From Circinella umbellata (taxonomy: Eukaryota > Mucoromycota > Mucoromycetes > Mucorales > Lichtheimiaceae): 64,000 nt of DNA. The position numbers and the translations under genes were made by a program. This document shows, piece after piece, positions 39,201-50,480 of the stretch. Location of the stretch: positions 620,001 through 684,000 of the forward strand of contig JAIWNF010000023.1 of the NCBI GenBank assembly GCA_025093555.1, read 5' to 3'. Numbering within the stretch: the stretch's first letter is position 1; the number at the start of each line of letters is the position of its first letter. Below the pieces are notes generated by a model. It searched no databases. It saw only the letters and a program-made list of their open reading frames with translations, and had not been told where the DNA came from.

Positions 39201-41595
39201 CATTTCACACTAAGTATGAATCAGTTATTAATCCGTTTCTTTCTTCAATATTTGATTTTTAGGGTCAACATGATGCGCCGCCTGTTGAATTTGGTATTAT
39301 TCATTCATTCGAATTCGTATCAGCACTACGTCGTATGAGTGTCATTGTCCGTCGTTTAGCTGATCCAGTCATGGAAGTTTTTGTTAAAGGCGCGCCTGAA
39401 GTAATGGTTGATATTTGTAGACCTGAAACCTGTAAGTCTTAATATCAAGATAAAGTTCTTTATTTATTTATTTTTCGATATGGTTTACTAAATCTATTTT
39501 TCTTTCTGAAACTTTATAGTGCCAGTTAATTATAAAGAGGTCTTGTATTGGTATACTCATCGTGGATATCGTGTGATTGCATGTGCATCTCGCCAGTTAG
39601 ACGGTATTAAATGGCATAAACTTCACAAGTTAAAGAGGTATAAAACACTTGAACATTTTACTCAATAAAAGAATATAAGTATTTGCGATAATTAACCAAG
39701 ATTATAAACATGATCAAAAACATAGAAACGAAGTAGAATCGAACCTTACTTTTTTGGGATTTATCATTTTTGAAAATAAATTGAAGGCACGTACGATTCC
39801 TGCACTTGAAACTTTACGCAATGCAAATATTCGGCAAATTATGTGCACTGGTAAGTAATAATTGTCAATTATTATTAAATATATATAGTACTAAATTTAT
39901 TAATTATTATATCACTGTTGTTATTTAGGTGATAATGCATTGACAGCTATTAGCGTTTCTCGAGAATGTCGTTTGGTGGATGAATCGGCAGAAATTTATA
40001 TACCTAGATTTCTGAGAGGATCATCAACTGACCCCAATTCTCAGCTAACATGGGAGAGTGTATTATCCGAAGGACAAACTCTTGATAATGGGTCTTTGGA
40101 GGTAATAACACATACATCTATATATACAGAGAGAAACTTATAAATCATATCACTCTTCTAATTCGCACATTGATTAATATTTAGCCTCGCCGATCAGATC
40201 ATTATGGACAACCTTATAACCTTGCTGTGACAGGTGAAGCATTCCGATGGATGGTCGATAATGCACCTACTGAAATTTTACATCGTATGTTGGTCAAAGG
40301 GGCCATTTATGCACGTATGTCACCGGACGAAAAACAAGAACTTGTTTTTGAATTACAAAATATTGGTTATTGTGTTGGTTTCTGTGGTGATGGTGCAAAT
40401 GATTGTGGTGCTCTCAAAGCAGGTGATATTGGTATATCCTTATCAGAAGCAGAAGCATCTGTTGCTGCACCATTTACTAGTAATACCATGGATATTGCTT
40501 GTGTTATTGACGTCATCAAGTAAGTAAACTGTTCCCCAATCCGTTTTATTCATAATATTTTTTTTGGAGATAAATTATATATTGAAATACTTAATTGTTG
40601 GTATTATAATTATTAGGGAAGGACGAGCTGCACTTGTTACAAGTTTTAGTTGCTTTAAATATATGGCACTTTATAGTATTATCCAATTCACGTCGATCAC
40701 ACTATTATATGCATTTGGCAGTAATTTAGGCGATTTCCAATTTTTGTATATAGATCTATTCCTTATTTTGCCAATTGCCGTTTACAGTACGTTATCTTAT
40801 ATTCTATTTTGATTTGTATGATTTACACAAGAAAATTGACTGATTGCTTATATCATATAGTGGGATATACTGAAGCATGGCCAGTGCTTCATCGAAAGCG
40901 ACCTACAGCAAGTTTGGTATCGAAAAAAGTTCTCACATCACTTCTTGGTCAAATCGTCATTTGTTCAAGTACCCAGTTTTTTGCTTATTGGGTAACACAC
41001 CAACAGAGTTGGTATGTTGCCCCTGTATTTGATCCAGATGGTGAAAATATCGAATCCTATGAGAATACTGTATTGTTTTTGCTTTCAAGTTTTCAATATA
41101 TCCTGATTGCTATCGTATTTAGTGTGGGACCTCCTTATCGACAATCCATGTGGACAAATAGTAATATAGCTACTTTTTTTTAATCTGAATCACTGAGTGT
41201 TCACATCTACTATTTTATGTTACTAACAAAGTGGATTGATTTATATGCATATAGGACGTCTTGTGTTGACAATTACACTTTTGTTTACATTAACAGCATG
41301 GTGCGTCTTATTCCCGGCTGGTTGGCAAATGAAGATTCTTGAATTAGAGCCTATTCCTTTCAGTTTTCGTGTTTTTATCATGTTTCTTGCTGTTGGTAAT
41401 CTTGCAACAAGTTATGTATGTGAGAAATACTTTTTCCCGTACCTTGCCACATGGCTTTCTAATACCATAAAGAATATGCGATCATCATCATCATCAACAA
41501 CAACACAAGGAGGATATGCTCCTTTAGCCAAGGCTCATAAAAAGACATATAAACGGGTGATGGATGAGATGGGCATTGTAGATATACATCATTAA
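36209..41595 (+). CDS. P5B-type cation/polyamine-transporting ATPase (Ypk9/ATP13A2-like)
   Basis: Fifteen exons: 36209-36889, 36990-37225, 37312-37456, 37587-37721, 37844-37910, 38012-38425, 38537-39174, 39263-39431, 39520-39637, 39726-39850, 39929-40101, 40185-40519, 40617-40786, 40861-41160 and 41255-41595. They give 1348 residues. P5B pumps sit in vacuole or lysosome membranes; ATP13A2 exports polyamines. After a Ser-rich, strongly acidic tail (about 90-150), [20 protein letters not shown] marks the P5B N-terminal hydrophobic region. LTGES (462-466), [20 protein letters not shown] (P5-specific M4; PPALP 594-598), phosphorylation site [11 protein letters not shown] (Asp637), CTGDN (908-912) and [12 protein letters not shown] (hinge, 1034-1045) are intact. 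The PPALP form fits P5B; P5A has PPELP. All junctions keep frame. Confidence 0.94.
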
Positions 41596-42107
41596 GAAAT
41601 AAACTTTTATTATTATCATTATTATTATTATTATTACTGTTATATCATTTTGAAGGGGGGTGAGATAGGATACGTTATAATACATGTAATGTTTGCCATG
41701 GATACAAGAATACTAGTCTGACATGGTGATATATACCTTTTTTTAATGATGGAACATTAATGCTAGTAAAATTATACCACAAACAAATATTTAAAGTGTC
41801 AAGCAAATTTTAATTTCAGTTGCCCTTTCTTGAAAACATAAATTATGCCAGTGTATTGTGAAAACGAGGACAATGTTGCCAAAGCGAATAAGGTTGAAAA
41901 ATAAAACATGCATACAATGATTTTTCCTTATATTTCAGCATGGAATAAAAAAAAATACAAAATAAAAAGGAATGAAAATTTACCCTTCTATGATCCTCAT
42001 TTCGTCCTTATATTTTTTATTTTATATCCAGGTTGCGAATCTCATCCCATTCTTAGAAAGGCCAATTAAATTTGAAAGGTAAACGACCTCTTATAGTTAT
42101 TTTTTTC
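41596..42107. other. Intergenic, may hold missed 5' exon(s) of NAA40
   Basis: After the ATPase stop there is an ATT repeat (41608-41635). At 42036-42078 a splice-like acceptor (CCCATTCTTAG) and donor (AAAG-GTAAAC) bound a short segment that could read KGQLNLK into the NAA40 frame. The first coding exon would then lie still further left; I could not place it. Confidence 0.35.
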
Positions 42108-43062
42108 ATGTCTAAAAAAGATTTCATCTTTTCGATTAGAAATGATCTCGTAATTGATTATTATACAGTGGAAGACATGTCAGAACAGTTAAAAGTATGG
42201 GCATTTGAACTTGTCAAGACGAATATGTATGACATGTATGTTATCTTCTCGATTATTCAATTCGTAGTACTATTTCTCTGAAGGCTCATACACAGTTTTT
42301 ATATACAAAACAGGTATTCTAAATCAAATGATGGATGGGACGAAGAACAAAAGAAAAAGGAAATGCGTGTACCAGAAATGCGATATTTAATTGCCAGGGC
42401 AGCATCCGATCCTCAAGATCTTAAAGGCTTTTTATCTTTTCAAATATTACACGAAGAAACAATGGATGATGATATAATGGCACAAGCTGCTTATTGGTAA
42501 ATTATCTATTTAGCTATTTATACACAGATATGTGTATGATAACATTGTTAAAATATTCGGTATGATATTCCCATTTATTTGATCCTTTTTAGTTTCGAGC
42601 TTCAACTTATTCCAACTGCAAGGAGTCAAGGCCTCGGTGAATTCTTGATGCGATTACTTGAACGCATTGGCAACTATTGGAAAATGGATAAGATCATGTT
42701 GACAGTATTTAAAGGTAACTTGTTAAAAAAAGTTACTTTATATTATATTATATGTTAAATATATGGTTTGCTGATATATATATGATGATTTTTATTAATA
42801 TTACTAAAGCAAACAAGGGTGGATTTCGATTTTATACTGAGAAATTAGGGTATGTAAATTATTATCACTAATGGGTATTATAAAAATATAAAAATGGGTG
42901 TACATGTGATGTTACGCACAAATAGAGAAAGGGAGGAAACTAATGTAAATATGAATAATTAGATTCACCTTGGATGAGATATCACCAGGAGCATGTCTTT
43001 CAGCTTTACGTGCTCGTCGTTTTGATTATGAAATTCTCAGTAAATTGTGTAACAATAGTTGA
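42108..43062 (+). CDS. NAA40: N-alpha-acetyltransferase NAA40/NatD (histone H4/H2A)
   Basis: Exons 42108-42235, 42314-42496, 42593-42714, 42810-42849 and 42963-43062 give 190 residues from MSKKDFIF. NatD acetylates the N-terminal Ser of histones H4 and H2A. Family features are WAFELVKTNMYDMYSKSND then GWDEEQKKKEMRVPEMRYLI, the acetyl-CoA loop TARSQGLGEFLMRLLERI, KIMLTVFKANKGGFRFYTEK (GNAT motif B), and the C-terminal YEILSKL. The start is uncertain. Animal NAA40 has about 50 more N-terminal residues, and a candidate upstream exon lies at 42050-42078, so the true N-terminus may be longer and the MSKK start only internal. The stop is 135 bp from the tail of the convergent TMEM170-like gene. Confidence 0.85.
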
Positions 43063-43197
43063 TGGTGTTGAAAATGGAAATGTTGTTATGTAAACAATTA
43101 GATGCAAATGGGAAAAAAAAAAGGAAGTTCCGGCTTCATATCATAAAAAAAAATAGGATGGAGGAAAGTAATGTCGTTGTAATATGTATATAACACT

Positions 43198-43898
43198 TTA
43201 GAGAATGGTAGTAATCGTAGAATAGCTTCCTACCATAACAACCAAAATTTGTATTAATGCCCATAGAAAAGGAATCCACGTTGACATGACAAAAAATCCT
43301 GCATTATAGACAAACGCTAAAGCAACACCTATTTTTTAAAAAAAAATTATGTCATTAAAATGTAGTCTGTAGAATATAAATTAATTTGTTCACATTTGTT
43401 GTTATTGTTATTTTACCAATGATGCTACCAATCAAAAATGATGCTAATGATCCTCCAACGACAAATAGAATAGGTATCATAATCAAGGTGTACCAATGTA
43501 ACGTTTTTGCTTTAGCAAACGTTACAAATGCCCAAATACCTGCATAATTATTTATTAGTTTCGCAAAAACACAACAATGATAGCCTTTTAAAGAAATTAT
43601 GATAATATTCATTTACCTGCTGGTAAATATACCGCAAGAGCAAATAATACGGACCAAACCATGGTATAACGCCATATATCTGAACTCGAAAGTTTTAGTC
43701 TTTATTATTATATTCATATTCGTATAAGGAAAAGGTAATAACAACGCACACCAATATACCTTGTAAATAATATAATGAATGAGGAACATCGGCGATCAAG
43801 TTGACGGGTTCGAATTCAGGACCAAATGGCCAATATAATGAAGGCCATGGAGGAGCACTACTATAACCATAGGGTAATCGAAAATGAGATGTTGACAT
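43198..43898 (-). CDS. TMEM170-like four-helix membrane protein
   Basis: Exons 43898-43760, 43679-43617, 43539-43417 and 43328-43198 give 151 residues. A Pro/Tyr-rich N-terminus (MSTSHFRLPYGYSSAPPWPS) precedes about four hydrophobic helices: WRYTMVWSVLFALAVYLPAG, IWAFVTF, LIMIPILFVVGGSLASFLIG and the C-terminal FLWALIQILVVMVG. The layout DIWR..VW....F....PAG then IG.V...Y.AG.....W..F matches the TMEM170A/B family, whose animal members shape ER and nuclear envelope membranes. Every intron is phase 1. The start ATG is followed directly by the conserved-looking N-terminus, and upstream in-frame codons look like leader. Confidence 0.75.
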
Positions 43899-43923
43899 TT
43901 TTAAAAAAGAAAAATATATATTA

Positions 43924-44988
43924 CAGTAGAGCCCGAGCAAAGTAAAAAAAAAGAAAGCACGAGGCGAACACTCGCACATCAGGAACTTTTGTTTTATTGA
44001 TAATAATGCAGCCAATTAAATTCCCAGGATCGGGTTTTCTTTCCGTTTAATTCAAGGGAACCTTCTTGACCCATACTTTTTTCTGTGTTATGTCTACTAC
44101 CTCATAGTCAGCAACCCATCATTGAATAAAATCCGGGACTAAACTCGAGCTTTAGGAGGTATAACATGGTAAATTAACCGACATAAAGTAATGTGTTTGG
44201 TCTGCTATACGCATATCATCAAGGCATCAATAGTTTTAAATAGGTATTGATCTATCTTTTTTTAAATTAAAGATTTACTCAAAAACAATCATTTTTCTTT
44301 AGCTTACAAAGAGTTTTCTAAAATTGCTGATTCAAAAACTCCTTTGGTTTCAGTCGAGAGACGAAATTATCAACTGACCTAACTAATATAACAAAACAGG
44401 CCAAACACTTACTTTGTTCTCGTCATTGGATGATTTAAAAGTATTCTTCGAAAGTTACAAAAAGAATGTAAGTATCTTTTTGTGATCCTTCATAATCGCA
44501 TGTTCCTTATTTTCTTTGCTGCTTTTGGACTGTAAATATGCCAGGCTGATGAGAGTCAAACGCACTAGTTAGAATAATGCTTAGTAAATATCTTAAATGG
44601 CAACTAGACAAAGGTGATATATTGACAACGGACTCCTTTGTTTCTTCATTGGGAGCAGCATAGTCCATTTTTGGTGAACCAGCCGGAAACTTTTGTGGTT
44701 GAGCTATGACAGCACTCATTTGACTCAAAAATTTGAATGACCATCAAGTGGGAGAACACAGCCAAGTTACAAAGAGTCAGAGGTGAACTTGTTCAGACAT
44801 ATTTCAGTGATGTATCATAAAATACATTTTGTTTATAATGATCCCTCTTAATTTTTGTGTCACATCAATGGTATAAGAAATAACAACATAACAAAAAAAA
44901 AATACCAAGAAATAATATGTGTATTTTACGTATTTAAAAAGTAATATATCATAGTAAATACTCACTTCTAGATACCGGGGGTGTACTG
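43924..44988. mobile_element. Candidate TA-flanked TIR element, 1.07 kb
   Basis: The left end is TA-CAGTAGAGCCCGAGC. The right end, read on the other strand, is TA-CAGTACACCCCCGG. They share CAGTA, an A two bases on, and CCC with G beyond, so the inverted repeat is short and imperfect. The right end also carries ATACTCACTTCT, found again near the right end of the 20874-21109 element. A 73-codon minus ORF inside (44507-44728) has no transposase features. The left end overlaps the promoter of the TMEM170-like gene. Confidence 0.3.
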
Positions 44989-45939
44989 TAAGAGTGTGTA
45001 TCGGTCATTTCAATACTCTTCCACTATACTCCTCAAGAATTGTTCTTGTTGCATTTCAGATTTTTTACATCATAATTGTTTTCATCAAAACAAGAGTACA
45101 AATTGTAAGAAAACAGATTTACATACATAGGCTTTAAAGTCGAATCTTTGTAGTCAAGATAAACTTATTTCACAATCCACTCCATATACTTTAAAATATT
45201 CAAGAGTAGTGCGCGATGTCGATCGTTGTAGGTTATTGGAGTAACCTGGTATATTGTTATTAGCTATTAATGTTGGGTTAGGTACAGATCGTCTTTTTAT
45301 TTTTTCTACTATTTCTTAGTGCTGTTTCTTCGTTTTGTATTATACTGTTATTTTTAGAAAAGCAAAGTACAGTTGACCACAAAACAGTTGATTGTTATCA
45401 TAATTGCTGATATGTAAGTAACGGACTCGGGATAATTGTTTTCAAAATGGTTGTGTTGATCATAAAATCTCCATGCTAGACGGGATATACTTTTTCTCGG
45501 CGTGTTCAATTTTTTCCAAAGCAGAACCAGCCGAAAGTAGCTAAATCAATATACTCAATGTAGGAGTCTTCAATGAGGCTGAATATATACTACTAAATAA
45601 TATGTACAGTTATTGTAAACGTTGGAAGCCACATACATAAAGCAAGTGATGTTGTTTCAAACAAATGGATACAAGTTTTAAAAATACTGACATCTCCAGT
45701 ATGTAGGTTATATTCTAGAGATAGATTACTCTTTTTGAAAACATAAAGAACATCTTTTACATATCACCAAGAGAACGCTCTTCCATACCAACATAATTTG
45801 TACTCATCTAACAAAACAACGCAAAGGAGACTATGTTGTCAATAGTAGTGGTCGATGCTATATCATGAATAGAGATATTTCTGTTGCTGTCTCTCTCGCT
45901 ATTGCTGACGTTGATGCTAATATTAGCATGGAAAATTGT

Positions 45940-45968
45940 AACAACAACAACAACAACAACAACAACAA
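45940..45968. repeat. (AAC)n microsatellite
   Basis: About ten uninterrupted AAC units in non-coding sequence. Confidence 0.9.
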
Positions 45969-47850
45969 TAGAAAAAGTAGAATGAAATTTTAATATCTAA
46001 TATATAGATAATAGTGACATATCTCTAAAAAATTTTACGTCATTAGAATGCTAATGACACTAAAACAAAACAAATTAAAGACTAGTTTTAGTAAACCTAC
46101 GTATTGTTGTAGCGTGGTGGACAAAAGTATATTAAACCCTGTACTTCATTGCCCCGTATTACACGTATAAAATATCTACAAAGAGTTGATATTCAATGTA
46201 TTATGTAGTTTCTTCATGGACACTTAGATCTACATAAAAAATATTCAATTTTTAAATGGCTCGTGATTTCAAAACCATGTCCATGTATAAAAAATGTAAT
46301 GTATGATCGAACGTATCAAAAGGTTTTATCATAAATTTGTAAGGCTGAAGTGATTTTATTTAATCACTTTTCGATGCTACTTGTAACAATAAATAAAAAA
46401 AATACTATACGTAACAAATCTCTACATATGGGATATATATAAAATATGTGATAATAAAACCAGATCGAGTTTGTAGAAAGAAAAATTAGGGGAAAGCAAA
46501 ACAAATGCACCAGGGCGGGACAGCACTCGTTGTGTATAAAGCTAAGCTCTATTATTGACAGTGACAGTGACAACCTTTTACAATCATATTTAATTTGTCG
46601 TTTGCAAAATACTCATACTGACAGAATTAAATTTTCAACGACACTCACTGTTATACGATAATTGGAATCGGTGGTAGATATTCGTTAATTTCGACAATAA
46701 TAAAAAGTACTCTTATTATCGTCAATTTGGTCTACCAGAATTGCAATGTGTCCACTATTATCCAGTATAAAAAAATATAATAAGCTAAAAGTATTAAGAA
46801 TAAAAAAAAACTAGAGGCTAGGGAAGAAAAGAAAGAATTTAAGGGAGTTCATATTTCTTGTATATCATTAGACGTCATTAAGTATGTGAAATAACACTTA
46901 TTCTTTTGATATTTTATCAAATTATATTGTTAAAATAGATGGTGGTATATTTAATTAGTAAATAGAAGTGTTTCCGTTTACTTCAGATTCCATACGCGCA
47001 CCAGTGTTTACATGAATTTTTGTTGCTATATAGACATTACGTATAAAACACTATTCTTTTTTGTACCATAAAAGAGAAGCCGAAAACCACAAAAGCTTCT
47101 AAAGATTTGATGACTCGAAAGTTTATCTCTAATTGGTTGTATAAATTAACTATGATTATGAAAGATAAATAAAAGAAGTTTCCCCCGGGTGTTTAGATGA
47201 ATGATTACCTCTTTCTACTATCCAAAGACGCAATAAGAGACTATTATGGCAGAACATGGCGTACTGTCAAAAACATTATTTGTTAAAAACTAAAACAACC
47301 CAAATAAAATGTCTTGATATTATAGATATTGTGTGTCACCCACCTTTCATCATCTGAAAGGCCAATATCGTGAATATTTGTATACATGTACAAAAAGACA
47401 CTGTCTCCATCAAAATATCGTGACAATAATAATTACAATACCATACCCATGGCCCATGACCCAAAGTATGTATTAGGAAGATTTTAGTGAAATTAAAACA
47501 AAAAGCAAGTGATTAGAGAATTTCTTGTAGAATTAAAAATGACACCACTTTTCATGGTCGCTTTTTATTTTATTCGCGTAATGTGAACCATTTCTCCCTT
47601 TTACCACAATGACTGGATTGTTCTCATAATAAAATTAAGAAAGCTGTTTACTTTTTCAATAACTTGAACCTTTTAGAGTCTTTTTTTTTCATATACTAAT
47701 AATATACTAATAATTTTATTAGAGAAAAAAAAGCTGCAAAACGTTCCGGTGTATTGGTAGAAAAAACGGATCCATTTCCAATTTTGGACATGATCCCCTC
47801 CTTCTAGGCCTCTTTCTTTTATTTTTGCTCTTTTCGCAACATATTAACAT

Positions 47851-48153
47851 ATTACTATAGCTACGTAAAAAAAACACGTTTTGTTCTTAAATAAAAGAAA
47901 TATGTTGTTAAGCAACACTTGTCATGGTAATGGAATCTCACGTTCTAATCTTACTTTGACACGGAATGTTACATGATTTTTTTGCATGTGGAGGATTTAC
48001 CCCGACGCGTAAAAAAAGCTGATTTTTATGCAACATGTTACTAGATTGCGTAAAAAAACGCGTTTGTTCTTAAATAAAAGAAATATTTTGTTAAGCAACA
48101 CTTGTCATGGGAATGGAATCTCACATTCTAATCTTACTTTGACACGGAATGTT
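47851..48153. repeat. Direct repeat pair, about 120 bp, 183 bp apart
   Basis: Copy 1 (47851-47970) and copy 2 (48034-48153) share long identical blocks, including TTGTTCTTAAATAAAAGAAA, TTAAGCAACACTTGTCATGG and TTACTTTGACACGGAATGTT, with only a few substitutions. They are in the same orientation with 63 bp between. No coding frame is conserved. They look like a recent local duplication of non-coding DNA. Confidence 0.85.
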
Positions 48154-48549
48154 GCAATTTATACACATGTTAGTTTTTTTTTTTGACCCGGTACCTCTTA
48201 CTTTCACCTACTTTATGCATTGCTGCGCATTTACTTCATGTAGATCGCTATTGTTATCACTGTTGGTGAACATAAAAAAAGAAAATGTTTTTTTTTTTCA
48301 AAAAGATTCCCGTTCATAATATAAAGTAATAAGCATTTTGCTTTAAACTAGTGTCAAAGTCATCATGATATTATTTGAAAAGTAGTTTGAAATGTATAGT
48401 TTTATATAACAGTAAAATATCATTTGAATAGACGGGATTCTAGACCCACAGAGCCGTTTTATGCTTTATATTCTGTAGTTGGGTCTTTCTTGACTTCCAA
48501 CACTTTTTCTTTCTCTTTCTTTCTCTTTCTTTCCTACCAACTAAACTCT

Positions 48550-49060
48550 TTTGTTTTTTGAAATGTACTTTCAGTAACTTTGTCTTTCTACATTCCTTTT
48601 TGAATGTTCTCATTTCTTTCAACATTCAAGTAAAGTAAGTATTTCTCTCTTTTTTTTTTGACATTTACTTTCAGTTATTTGTAACTGTATTCTTTTGATA
48701 CTCTTTTTTCTTCCTTTTAACCTTCCTTTGTCCACCTTCTCTTTCCTCTCAACATTTTAAAAAAAGAGGTAGATTAACTACTACATTTTTTTTGACATTC
48801 CTTTTTCTACATTTTTTTTTGGTGGGTGGGTTTGACATTTACTTTTTAAGTTACTTGTAACTTAATTTTCTCTTCTTCCTTTTGACATTCCTTTTTGCAC
48901 TTTTTCTTTTTTCTCAACAATAAAAAATAAAAAAGAGGAGCAGTGATTACTACTCTTCATTTTTATTTTTAACATGTACTTTCAGTTACTTGTACCTTTT
49001 CTATTTCCCACCTTTTTTTATTCATTTATCTTTTGACATGTACTTCAAGTTTATTTTCTC
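48550..49060. repeat. Degenerate tandem array, pyrimidine-rich
   Basis: A motif close to TTTGACATTTACTTTCAGTT, often followed by ACTTGTAACT, recurs at about 48556, 48657, 48831, 48967 and 49031. It alternates with TTTGACATTCCTTTTTCTAC-type blocks and short A-rich spacers ending AAAGAGG. The plus strand is almost all T and C between units. Units are diverged and irregular in length (about 60-175 bp). Confidence 0.6.
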
Positions 49061-49413
49061 TTCTTTTGTATGTTCTTTTACATTGTTTTTTTTCTTTTTT
49101 TTTTTTTTTTTACTACAATGGCCGTCTTTCATGTTGCTAATTTTGTCTATAACTTTTTATTTTTATTATAGCTGTATGGTTTTTTCTCATTCACTTGGAA
49201 CGGTGCGCATAAACGCCGTATCACCAATAGACCTTGAAACGCGAATATTATGGTCTATAAAACTTTGCTGCCTTTATCCCTTTAGCTTAATAAAGCATGA
49301 CGGTGTTATGTCTCATATATTCAATGGTGAGCCTCTGATCTGTTTTAAAACTATTATAACGGTTAGCAATCTTCCATAATTCGTTATAAATAAGGTTTTT
49401 CCAATGTGCCAAG

Positions 49414-49809
49414 ATGAGTTTCAACACTGGACCTGTACTACTACTACTCGGGTTTATATTGGTGCAGTTGGTGCATGAAATCTTTTTTTTAACCGCGCAT
49501 ACATTTCAAACTTTAATTAGAACCAAAATGGTGTATTATTATGTTACCCAGGTAAATAATGATATTTTTTTAATGAAACTTTCCATTATATCAATCCTCT
49601 TCTATGGCGTTATTTCAAACGGAATTTCTTCTATCGAAGAAAAAAAAGTGTTAATATTCATTTTATCAAACTATGACCTAATATATAGATATTCTGTGGC
49701 TGACTTGACTTTAGCTTGTCACTATTCTATGAGCCGCAAGGAACACTATAAATCAAAGGAGGGGCTAGATGACAACGTACGTAGTCTAACACGCAGTGAT
49801 TCAAAATAA
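49414..49809 (+). other. Unassigned 131-codon open reading frame
   Basis: An ATG-started frame encoding a hydrophobic N-terminal half (GPVLLLLGFILVQLVHEIFF and LSIISILFYGVISNGI) and a polar tail ending SLTRSDSK. It follows another open stretch (48990-49379) ending at 49379. I recognise no family, and codon use is not clearly coding. It may be an orphan gene, a decayed element or chance. Confidence 0.2.
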
Positions 49810-50091
49810 CGTGCGTGTAATTAGTCCATGAATTGAAGTGAAAGAACAGATGAATTAGAGTCCAGGTAAATCCATGTAAATACTGTGTGTAAGTAAATGC
49901 ATGGAACTTAATTCGTGTATATGAGTTTGATGAAGCCATTCGGTGGGGCAAATAAATAGACGTAAAAGGGTGCTGGCACCGGAATGAGAGTGAGAGTGAG
50001 AGTGAGTATCTGAAACTGAAGAGTCAAAGTGAAGGAGTTAAACTAAATGCGTGGACGTAAATGAGTCGAAATAAATAGGATGACTTACCAT

Positions 50092-50480
50092 ATTTTCATT
50101 TATTTTTTATCATATATAGACACGACGATCAAGACCAATGGAAAACTGTATCTGGCTGGGGGTAAGGATAGGGCTTTTTTTGTAGGACGGTCAACTGGAG
50201 GGCAAGCGATACAGTTTTCCTCGATTCGACGATACGGTTATCTTGGCGACATGGCGACAACGGTAATAATAAAATAACATGCTGTAAATACTAATGACTT
50301 GAACATTTTCTTTTATTTTTTATCATATATAGACACGACGATCAAGACCAATGGAAAACTGTATTAGGCTGGGGGTAAGGATAGGGCTTTTTTTGTAGGA
50401 CGATCAACTGGAGGGCAAGCGATGCAGTTTTCCACGGTTCGACGATACGTTTATCTTGGCGACATGACAATAATGGTAAT
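50092..50480. repeat. Tandem duplication of a 175-bp hairpin sequence, period 213 bp
   Basis: Copy 1 (50092-50266) and copy 2 (50305-50480) are nearly identical, beginning in an AT-rich run that ends TATCATATATAG. Each holds a 12-bp inverted repeat: GGAAAACTGTAT (50140-50151) with ATACAGTTTTCC (50209-50220), and GGAAAACTGTAT (50353-50364) with ATGCAGTTTTCC (50422-50433). The one change in copy 2 turns an A-U pair into a G-U wobble. Copy 1 is open in one frame (TNGKLYLAGGKDRAFF), but copy 2 has a stop there. Confidence 0.8.

Noticed and set aside
50080..50277. 65-codon ORF in copy 1 of the hairpin duplication as a gene
   Set aside because: Copy 2 has a stop at the matching position, so the frame is not conserved.
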